From Stercorarius parasiticus (lineage: Eukaryota; Chordata; Aves; Charadriiformes; Stercorariidae): a stretch of 64,000 nucleotides of DNA. Within the stretch, counting starts at the first letter, position 1, and each line of letters starts with the position of its first letter. The DNA lies in the NCBI GenBank assembly GCA_013396915.1, contig VWZL01000529.1, positions 573,163 through 637,162 on the forward strand, written 5' to 3'. Positions 51,501-63,500 of the stretch are shown here, piece by piece. The translations under genes and the position numbers were made by a program. The notes under the pieces were generated by a model. The model was not told the DNA's origin, did not search any database, and saw only the letters and a list, made by a program, of their open reading frames with translations.

Positions 51501-54500
51501 CTACAGTAAAAGTTACTGAAGCCACTGTCACAGGATTGATCCAAGGTGAAGAATACACCTTCCGTGTTTCAGCTCAGAATGAGAAAGGCATCAGTGATCC
51601 CCGCCAGCTGGCTATACCAGTTGTTGCAAAAGATCTTGTGATTCCACCAGCTTTCAAACTGCTGTTTACCACTTTCAGTGTTCTAGCAGGAGAGGACTTA
51701 AAGGTTGATGTTCCTTTTGTTGGTCGACCCAAACCAGCAGTGTTTTGGCATAAAGATAATGTGGCATTGAAGCAGACTACAAGAGTAAATGCAGAAAGTT
51801 CAGAAAATAACACAGTGTTAACTATAAAAGAAGCGTGCAGAGAAGATGTGGGGACATATTTAGTTAAACTTACGAACTCTGCAGGTGAAGCAACTGAGAC
51901 CCTAAATATTGTTGTCCTTGACAAACCAGGACCTCCAACTGGACCAGTAAAAGTAGATGAAGTAACAGCAGATAGTATTACCATTTCCTGGGAACCACCC
52001 AAATATGATGGTGGTAGCTCTATAAATAATTACATTGTAGAAAAAAGAGACACTTCCACCACCACTTGGCAGATTGTGTCAGCTACCGTTGCAAGAACAA
52101 CTATAAAAGCATGTCGATTAAAGACTGGCTGTGAATACCAGTTCAGAATTGCAGCTGAGAACAGATATGGGAAGAGTACCTATCTTACTTCAGAGCCAAT
52201 TATAGCCCAATACCCATTTAAAGTTCCCGGTCCACCTGGAACACCTTTTGTAACAAACGTGACAAAAGACAGCATGGTGGTACAATGGAATGAACCAGTC
52301 AATGATGGTGGTAGTAAGATCATTGGGTATCACTTGGAGCGCAAAGAAAGAAACAGCATTCTGTGGGCTAAACTGAATAAAACACCTATTCCAGATACCA
52401 AATTTAAGACAACTGGCCTTGAGGAAGGTCTTGAATATGAGTTTAGAGTTTATGCAGAAAACATAGTGGGCATTGGAAAGGCAAGTAGAGCATCTGAATG
52501 CTATACTGCACGAGACCAATGTGACCCTCCAGGTCGTCCAGAACCTGTAATTGTCACAAGAAGCTCAGTAACACTTCAGTGGAAGAAACCTGCATATGAT
52601 GGTGGAAGTAAGATCACAGGCTATGTTGTTGAAAAGAAGGAGCTACCTGATGGCCGTTGGATGAAAGCAAGCTTTACAAATGTCATTGATACCCAATTTG
52701 AAGTAACTGGTCTAGTTGAAAACCAGAGGTATGAGTTCCGTGTTATAGCACGAAATGCAGCAGGTGTTTTCAGTGAACCATCTGAGAGCTCAGGGGCAAT
52801 TACGGCAAGAGATGAAGTAGAACCACCTCATATAAGTATGGATCCCAAATACAAAGACACTATTGTAGTGCATGCTGGTGAGTCATTCAAGCTTGATGCT
52901 GATGTTCATGGCAAACCAATACCTTCTATTCAGTGGTTAAAAGGCGATCGTGAGCTGACAAACACAGCTCGTATGGAAATAAAAAGTACCGATTTTGCAA
53001 CAAGCCTTAGTGTGAAGGAAGCCACTAGAGTTGACAGTGGTCAGTACGTACTACTTGCAAAGAATGTTGCAGGTGAAAAGAAAGTTCCTGTTAATGTCAA
53101 AGTTCTTGATAGACCTGGACCACCAGAAGGACCTGTTGAGATTACAGGTGTTACTGCTGAAAAATGCATGCTGTCATGGAAACCTCCACTGCAAGATGGC
53201 GGTAGCGATATTTCGCACTACATCGTAGAAAAAAGGGAAACCAGTCGCTTGGTGTGGACAGTCGTTGATTCAAATGTGCAAACCTTAAATTGCAAAGTTA
53301 CGAAGCTTTTAGAAGGAAATGAATATGTTTTCCGCATCATGGCAGTAAATAAATACGGAGTTGGTGAACCTCTTGAGTCTGAACCAGTAATCGCAAAGAA
53401 CCCATTTGGAGTGCCACTTCCACCGAAGGCACCGGAAGTCACAACCATTACCAAGGATTCTATGATAGTTGTATGGGAAAGGCCAGCCTCAGATGGTGGT
53501 AGTGAAATCCTAGGCTATGTCCTTGAAAAACGAGATAAGGAAGGTATTCGTTGGACAAGATGTAACAAACGCCTGATAAGTGAACTGCGATACAGAGTGA
53601 CTGGACTTATAGAAAACCATGATTACGAGTACAGAGTTTCAGCTGAAAACGCTGCTGGTCTTAGTGAACCAAGTCCACCTTCCACTTACTACAAAGCGTG
53701 TGATCCTATTTACAAGCCAGGTCCACCCAATAATCCTAAAGTTGTGGATGTTACAAGATCTTCAGTTTTCCTTTCATGGGGTAAACCTATCTATGATGGT
53801 GGCTCTGAAATTCAGGGATACATCGTGGAAAAATGTGATGTAAGTGACGGTGAATGGGCAATTTGTACCCCTCCAACGGGAATTAAGAACACTCACATGG
53901 AAGTAGAAAAATTAGTGGAAAAACATGAATACAAGTTCCGCATATGTGCAGTTAATAAAGCAGGAGTTGGAGAGCATGCAGATGTTCCTGGTTCTGTTAT
54001 CGTGGAAGAAAAGATGGAGGCACCAGACCTTGACCTTGACATGGAATTAAGGAAGATTGTGAATGTGAGGGCAGGAGGTTCCTTAAGACTGTTTGTTCCC
54101 ATCAGAGGTCGTCCAACACCTGAAGTAAAATGGGGTAAAGTGGATGGTGACATCAGAGAGGCAGCTATTATTGATACCACTAGCAGTTTTACTTCCCTTG
54201 TTCTAGACAACGTTAACAGATTTGATACTGGAAAGTATACTCTGACTTTAGAAAACAGCAGTGGAACAAAGTCTGCCTTTGTCAGTGTAAGAGTGCTGGA
54301 TACCCCAAGTGCACCTGTTAATTTAAAAATCAGAGAGATCACTAAAGACTCTGTTTCACTTTCCTGGGAGCCTCCTCTCTTGGATGGTGGTGCAAAAATA
54401 AAGAATTACATTATTGAAAAGCGTGAAGCAACAAGAAAGGCATATGCAGCTGTTGTAACAAACTGCCACAAGACTTCATGGAAAATAGATCAACTTCAGG

Positions 54501-57500
54501 AGGGCTGCTATTACTTCTTTAGAATCTCTGCTGAGAATGAATATGGAATTGGCCTCCCTGCTGAAACCAGTGACCCAATTAAAGTTGCTGAAGTTCCACA
54601 GCCTCCTGGGAAAATAACAGTGGATGATGTCACGAGAAACAGTGTCTCACTAAGCTGGGCAAAACCTGAACATGATGGTGGCAGCAAAATCATACAATAC
54701 ATTGTTGAAATGCAAGCAAAGGGTAGTGAGAAGTGGTCAGAGTGTGCTCGTGTAAAAACACTTGAAGCGGTTATTACTAACCTAACTCAAGGGGAAGAAT
54801 ATCTTTTTAGAGTAATGGCTGTAAATGAAAAGGGTAAGAGTGATCCTAGAGCACTCGCAGTTCCAATAGTTGCCAAAGACCTCGTGATTGAACCTGATGT
54901 AAGACCTGCTTTTCATAGTTACAGTGTCCAAGTGGGACAAGATCTGAAAGTAGAAGTACCAATTGCAGGTCGGCCTAAACCAACTGTTACCTGGGTAAAA
55001 GATGGCCAGCCATTAAGGCAGACGACAAGAGTCAACGTTAGTGATCTGACTGATCTCACTATACTGAATATTAAAGAAACTAGCAAAGAGGATAGTGGCA
55101 CTTATGAAATCACTGTGGCTAATGTTGTTGGGCAAAAGTCTGCCTCTGTTGAAATTATAACTCTAGACAAACCTGACCCTCCTGTAGGACCTGTGAAGTT
55201 TGATGAAGTAAGTGCAGAAAGTATTACCCTATCATGGAATCCCCCAGCATATACAGGTGGCTGCCAAATCACCAACTATATTGTTCACAAGAGAGATACA
55301 ACAACCACTGTATGGGAAACTGTTTCAGCTACTGTTGCAAGAACTACTCTGAAGGTGACTAAATTGAAAACTGGTTCAGAATACCAGTTCAGAATATTTG
55401 CTGAGAACAGGTATGGGCAGAGCTTTGCATTGGATTCTGCACCAGTTGTAGCACAATACCCTTACAAGGAACCAGGACCTCCTGGCACACCATTTGTGAC
55501 AACAGTTACAAAAGACTCCATGGTCGTTCAGTGGCATGAACCAATAAATGATGGTGGCAGTAGAGTGTTGGGCTACCATCTTGAGAGAAAGGAGAAAAAC
55601 AGCATTTTATGGACTAAAGTGAACAAGACTATTATTCAGGACACGAGTTTTAAGACAACTAACCTTGAAGAAGGAATTGAATATGAGTTTCGAGTTTCTG
55701 CAGAAAATATTGTTGGTATAGGCAAAACAAGTAAAGTTTCTGAGTGCTATGTAGCTCGCGACCCATGTGATCCTCCAGGTTGCCCAGAAGCTATAATAAT
55801 AAAAAGAAGCTCTATTACTCTACAGTGGACCAAACCAGAATATGATGGTGGAAGTAAGATTACGGGTTATATTGTGGAGAAACGTGACTTACCAGATGGT
55901 CGCTGGATGAAAGCTAGCTTCACAAATATCATTGAAACTCAGTTCACTGTCACAGGGCTTACTGAAGACCAAAGATACGAATTTAGAGTAATTGCAAAGA
56001 ATGCTGCAGGTGCAATAAGCAAACCTTCTGACAGTACAGGACCAATAACAGCAAGGGATGAAGTTGAACTTCCACGAATTTCAATGGATCCGAAGTACAA
56101 AGACACAATCATCGTAAATGCTGGTGAAACATTCAGACTTGAGGCTGATGTTCATGGAAAGCCACTACCAACCATTAAGTGGTACAAAGGAGATAAAGAG
56201 CTTGAAGAAACTGCTAGATATGAAATAAAGAACACAGATTTCAGTGCATTACTAATTGTAAAAGATGCTATTAGAGTTGATGGTGGACAGTACATTTTAG
56301 AAGCCTCCAATGTTGCAGGAACAAAGACAGTACCAGTAAATGTAAAAGTCCTGGACAGGCCCGGACCTCCAGAGGGCCCAGTCCAAGTGACAGGAGTTAC
56401 AGCTGAAAAATGTTCATTGGCATGGGCTCCTCCACTTCATGATGGTGGCAGTGATATTTCTCATTACATTGTAGAGAAGAGAGAAACTAGTCGCCTAGCA
56501 TGGACTGTTGTTGCTTCAGAGGTTTTACCTACAATGCTGAAAGTAACAAAACTCCTGGAAGGAAATGAATATGTTTTCCGTATTATGGCAGTTAATAAAT
56601 ATGGGGTTGGTGAGCCATTAGAATCTGTGCCAGTAATGATGAAAAATCCATTTGTGGTTCCTGGACCACCAAAGGCCTTGGAAATTACAAACATCACAAA
56701 GGATTCTATGACTGTCTGCTGGAGCCGGCCAGATAGTGATGGAGGTAGTGAAATCATAGGTTACATTGTAGAAAAGAGAGACCGAGCGGGCATCAGATGG
56801 ATAAAATGCAATAAACGCCGAATTACAGATTTGAGATTAAGAGTTACAGGATTATCAGAGGATCATGAATATGAATTCAGAGTTTCTGCTGAAAATGCTG
56901 CTGGAGTGGGTGAACCAAGCCAAGTTTCTCCTTACTTTAAAGCCTGTGACCCCATGTTCAAGCCTGGCCCACCTACCAACACCCATGTTGTGGATACCAC
57001 AAAAAGTTCAGTTACACTTGGTTGGAGTAAACCTATCTATGACGGTGGTTGTGAAATCCAGGGATACCTTATAGAAATATGTAAAGCAGATGAAGATGAA
57101 TGGTCACTTGTTACTCCACAGACAGGTATACGTGCCACTCGTTTTGAAATCAAAAAGCTTACTGAACATCAAGAATACAAACTACGAGTGTGTGCCCTCA
57201 ACAAGGTTGGTGTAGGAGAGGCTGCATCAGTTCCTGGTACTATTAAACCAGAAGACAAACTTGAAGCTCCAGAACTTGATATTGATTCAGAGCTAAGGAA
57301 AGGGATCGTGGTTAGAGCTGGCGGGTCTGCTAGGATTCACATACCATTCAGGGGACGACCAACACCTGAGATCACGTGGTCTCGAGAAGAAGGTGAATTC
57401 ACAGAAAAAGTTCAGATTGATAAAGGCATAAACTACACACAACTTTCAATTGACAACTGTGATAGAAATGATGCTGGAAAGTACATTCTTAAGTTGGAGA

Positions 57501-60500
57501 ACAGCAGTGGTTCTAAATCAGCATTTGTTACAGTAAAAGTCTTGGACACACCAGGACCGCCACAAAACTTAGTGGTAAAGGATATAAAGAAGGATTCTGC
57601 TGTATTATCTTGGGAACCGCCCATTATCGATGGTGGTGCAAAGGTAAAGAACTATGTAATAGATAAGCGTGAGTCAACCAGGAAGGCATTTGCAAATGTA
57701 AGTGCTAAGTGTGGCAAGACAAGTTTTAAAGTTGAAAATCTTGCAGAAGGAGCAATTTATTACTTCAGAGTTATGGCTGAAAATGAATTTGGAATTGGTG
57801 TTCCAGCTGAAACCACAGACGCTGTCAAAGCCTCAGAGCCACCACTGCCTCCTGGGAAAGTAACGCTCACCGATGTGACTCAGAGAAGTGCATCGCTTAG
57901 TTGGGAAAAACCTGAACATGATGGAGGTAGCAGAATTTTGGGATACATTGTTGAAATGCTGCCTAAAGGAACAGAAAAATGGAGTGTTGTTAGTGAGACC
58001 AAAACATGCAATGCAGTTGTGTCTGGTTTGAGTCCAGGACAGGAATATCAATTTCATGTGATTGCCTACAATGAAAAAGGCAAAAGTGATCCCAGAGCAC
58101 TTGGAATTCCTGTGATAGCTAAAGACTTGACAATTGAGCCAAGTTTCAAACTGATGTTTAATACATACAGCGTACAGGCTGGAGAAGATCTGAAGGTAGA
58201 AGTACCATTTATAGGTAGACCCAAACCTACTATTACTTGGACAAAAGATGAGCAGCCACTGAAACAGACAACCAGATTACACATTGAGGAGACATCAACA
58301 TCAACTATTTTAAATATTAAAGAAAGCAACAAGGAAGACTTCGGTAAATATACAGTAACAGCAACGAACACAGCAGGTACGGCAACAGAGCACCTGAGCA
58401 TAATTGTACTGGAAAAGCCTGGCCCACCACGAGGACCTGTCCGCTTTGATGAAGTTAGTGCAGACTTTGTTGTTTTATCATGGGATCCACCTGATTATAC
58501 TGGTGGCTGTCAGATAAGCAACTATATAGTAGAAAAACGTGACACAAGCACTACCACATGGAGCATTGTGTCAGCAACTGTTGCAAGAACAACTATCAAA
58601 GCAACAAAGCTTAAAACGGGTTCTGAATACCAGTTCAGGATCTCTGCTGAAAATAGATATGGGAAGAGCTCTCCTTTGAATTCTAAACCAGTTGTTGTGC
58701 AATACCCCTACAAGGTGCCTGGGCCACCTGGAACCCCATTTGTAACAGCAGCTTCCAAGGACCATATGATCGTACAATGGCATGAACCAGTTAATGACGG
58801 AGGAAGCAAAATTCTTGGCTACCATCTTGAACGTAAAGATAAGAACAGCATTCTTTGGACAAAACAGAACAAGTCACTCATTACAGACACTAAATATAAA
58901 ACAGATGGCCTTGAAGAAGGTCTTGAATACGAGTTCAGAGTTTCTGCTGAAAACATTGTTGGCGTTGGCAAAGTCAGCAAAGTATCAGAATTGTATGTTG
59001 CCCGAGATCCTTGTGACCCACCTGGCCGCCCAGAGGCCATTGTTGTTACAAGAAATAACATCACACTGAAGTGGAAAAAACCAGAATATGATGGTGGAAG
59101 CAAAATAACGGGATATATTGTAGAAAAGAAAGAACTACCAGATGGTCGCTGGATGAAAGCCAGCTTTACAAATGTGTTGGAAACAGAATTTACAGTAAGT
59201 GGTCTTGTTGAAAACCAACGATATGAATTTAGAGTAATTGCAAGAAATGCAGCAGGTTGCTTGAGTGAACCATCTGAAAGTACAGGGCCCATTACTGCCA
59301 GAGATGAAATTGAAGCACCAGGGGCTTCACTGGATCCTAAGTACAAAGATGTCATTGTTGTTCATGCTGGAGAAACCTTTGTTCTTGAAGCTGATATCCA
59401 TGGCAAACCTGTTCCTGACGTTACATGGTCAAAAGATGGTAAAGACCTTGAAGAAGCAACTGCAAGAATGGAAATTAAATCTACCATTCAGAAAACAGCT
59501 CTTACTGTCAAAGACTGTATAAGAGTAGATGGAGGTCACTATACTCTTAACCTCAGAAATGTTGGTGGCACAAAATCTATACCAATCACTGTAAAAGTGC
59601 TTGACAGGCCAGGACCTCCAGAAGGACCTTTGAAGGTTACAGGTGTCACTGCAGAAAAATGCTACTTGGCATGGGCTCCGCCTTTACATGATGGTGGTTC
59701 TAGTATCTCACATTATATCATTGAGAAGAGAGAGACAAGCAGGCTTTCATGGACACAAGTAGCAACAGACGTGCAGGCTCTTAACCACAAAGTAACGAGA
59801 CTCCTTGCTGGCAATGAGTACATTTTCCGTGTAATGGCAGTGAACAAATACGGAACTGGAGAACCCTTGGAATCTGAGCCAGTTGTGGCTCGTAATCCTT
59901 ACAAACCCCCTGGTCCTCCTTCAACACCTGAAGTTTCAGCAATCACAAAAGATTCTATGGTGGTAACATGGGGTCGCCCAGAAGACAATGGGGGAGCTGA
60001 AATTGAAGGTTACATACTTGAAAAACGAGACAAAGATGGTATCCGATGGACCAAATGCAATAAGAAAACGCTGACGGACTTGCGATTCAGAGTAACAGGT
60101 CTTACCGATGGGCATTTCTATGAATTCAGAGTTTCTGCTGAAAATGCTGCAGGAGTAGGGGAACCCAGTGAGCCATCCATCTTCTATCGTGCTTGTGATG
60201 TATTATATCCACCAGGTCCACCAAGCAATCCAAAGGTTACAGACACTTCCAGGTCATCAGTTTCCCTTGCCTGGAGTAAACCCATTTATGATGGCGGTGC
60301 TCCAGTTAAGGGATACGTAGTAGAAGTAAAAGAAGCTGCTGCTGATGAATGGACTACCTGCACCCCACCAACAGGCCTGCAAGCAAAAGAGTTCACTGTA
60401 ACAAAACTTAAAGAGAACCAGGAATATAACTTCCGCATCTGTGCCATCAACTCAGAAGGAGTAGGAGAACCTGCTACCATACCTGGTACAGTCATAGCAG

Positions 60501-63500
60501 CAGACAAGGTTGAACCTCCTGAAATTGAACTTGATGCAGATCTCAGAAAAGTAGTCACTGTACGTGCTAGTGGTACCTTACGCCTGTTTGTCACCATCAA
60601 AGGAAGACCAGAACCTGAAGTTAAATGGGAGAAAGCAGAAGGAACAATAAGTGAGCGAGCTCAGATTGAAGTCACCAGTTCCTATACAATGCTGGTCATT
60701 GACAATGTGAATAGATTTGATAGTGGTAGATACAATCTTACTTTAGAGAACAACAGTGGCAAAAAATCAGCTTTTGTTAATGTCAGAGTGCTTGATACAC
60801 CTAGTGCACCTATAAACCTGACAATCAGAGAAGTGAAGAAAGATTTTGTAACATTAGCCTGGGAACCGCCACTTATTGATGGTGGAGCTAAAATTACCAA
60901 CTATGTAGTTGAAAAGCGAGAATCCACAAGAAAGGCATATGCCACAATTACAAACAACTGCACTAAGAATTCCTTCAAAATTACCCAGCTACAAGAAGGA
61001 TGTAGTTACTACTTCCGTGTCCTAGCTGTAAATGAATACGGGGTTGGCTTACCAGCAGAAACACCTGACCCAATCAAGGTTTCTGAACCACCTTCTCCAC
61101 CTGCAAAGGTCGTTCTTGTTGATGTGACTCGCAACTCTGCTTCAATTAAATGGGAAAAGCCAGAGAGCGATGGTGGCAGTAAAATTACTGGTTATATAGT
61201 AGAAATGCAAACTAAAGGAAGTACAAAATGGAGTGCATGTACACAGGTGAAAACATTAGAAGCAACAGTAACAGGCTTAAGTATGGGAGAAGAGTACAGT
61301 TTCAGAGTGATTGCTGTTAATGAAAAAGGAAAAAGCGATCCAAGAGAACTTGGTGTCCCAGTCATTGCAAAAGATATTGAAATCCAGCCATCTGCTGAGC
61401 TCCTTTTCAACACATTCACTGTGAAAGCTGGAGATGATCTTAAGATTGATGTGCCATTCAGAGGGCGACCTCTTCCAACCGTTATCTGGAAGAAGGATGG
61501 GAATCCCTTAAAAGAGACAACCAGGGTAAATGTTCAGACATCAAAGACTTCAACTTCACTGTCCATCAAGGAAGCTTCAAATGAAGATATGGGACATTAT
61601 GAATTACATCTTTCAAATACTGCCGGGACAACAACAGCTTCTTTAACTGTAGTTGTCCTTGACAGACCAGGGCCACCAACTGATGTGCATATCGATGAAG
61701 TTAGTGCTGATAGTGTAACTCTGTCTTGGAAACCTCCAGCATATGATGGTGGGTGCCACATTAGCAATTACATCGTGGAGAAGCGAGATACTACCACAAC
61801 AACATGGGATGTAGTATCTGCAGCAGTTGCAAGAACATCCATTAAAGTATCTCGACTCACCACTGGCTCTGAGTATCAGTTCCGTATTTGTGCAGAAAAC
61901 CGCTATGGGAAAAGCACTTACACTAACTCTCCATCTGTTGTGGCAGAGTATCCATTTAAGCCTCCGGGGCCACCTGGAACTCCTCATGTAGCACATGCAA
62001 CTAAAGCTTTCATGATTGTAACTTGGCAGGTACCAGTTAATGATGGAGGTAGTAGAGTACTAGGATATCACTTGGAGCGTAAAGAAAGAAGCAGCATTCT
62101 GTGGACAAAAGTCAACAAGAGCCTTATAACTGATACGCAAATGAAAGTTACAGGTCTTGATGAAGGACTGCTATACGAATATCGTGTGTATGCTGAAAAC
62201 ATTGCTGGAATAGGCAAATGCAGTAAATCATGTGAACCAGTTGCTGCAAGAGATCCATGTGATCCTCCTGGTCAACCAGAAGTTACTAATATTACAAGAA
62301 CATGTGTCTCACTGAAATGGACTAAACCAGAATATGATGGTGGAGCTAAAGTAACAGGATATATTATTGAACGCAGAGAGATACCAGATGGTCGTTGGCT
62401 GAAGTGTAATTTTACTAATGTGCAAGAAACGTACTTTGACGTAGGTGGACTTACAGAAGACCAGCGATATGAATTCCGTGTGATTGCAAAGAACGCTGCT
62501 GGACTCTTCAGTCAGCCGTCTGAATCAACTGGACCTGTGACTGTAAAAGATGATGTAGAGGCTCCAAGAATTATGATGGATGCCAAATTCAGGGATGTTG
62601 TAGTTGTGAAAGCTGGAGAAGTGTTTAAAGTCAATGCTGATATTGCAGGAAGGCCAATACCAGTGGTTTCATGGACAAAGGATGGCAAGGAGCTTGAAGG
62701 AAAAGCTAGAGTTGAAATAGCCTCAACAGATCACACTACTGCAATAACCATTAAGGACTGTATCCGAGGTGATTCAGGACAGTATGTACTAACATTACAA
62801 AATGTTGCAGGAACAAAATCTTTGGCAATTAATTGCAAAGTACTTGATAGACCTGGCCCACCTGCAGGCCCATTAGAAATAAATGGCCTTACTGCGGAAA
62901 AGTGCCACTTATCATGGGGACCCCCTCAAGAAAATGGTGGTGCAGATATTGATTATTACATTGTAGAAAAACGTGAGACCAGCAGAATTGCATGGACGCT
63001 TTGTGAAGGAGAGCTTAGAACAACATCCTGTAAAGTGACAAAACTACTGAAGGGTAATGAGTATATTTTCAGAGTGATGGGAGTTAACAAATATGGTGTT
63101 GGTGAGCCTCTAGAAAGTGTTGCTGTCAAAGCCCTAGATCCATTTACAGTTCCAAGTCCACCTACATCTTTAGAGATCACCAGTGTGAGCAAAGATTCGA
63201 TAACTCTCTGCTGGGCAAGACCTGAATCTGATGGAGGCAATGAGATCTCTGGCTATGTAATTGAAAGGCGTGAGAAAACTAGCCTAAGATGGATTCGTGT
63301 AAATAAAAAGCCAGTCTATGATTTAAGAGTGAAATCATCTGGTCTCCGTGAAGGATGTGAATATGAATTCCGGGTTTATGCAGAAAATGCTGCTGGCCTC
63401 AGTCTTCCAAGTGAAACCACACCATTGATTCGGGCAGAAGACCCGATCTTCTTGCCATCTCCCCCATCTAAACCTAAGATTATGGACTCTACAAGGTCAA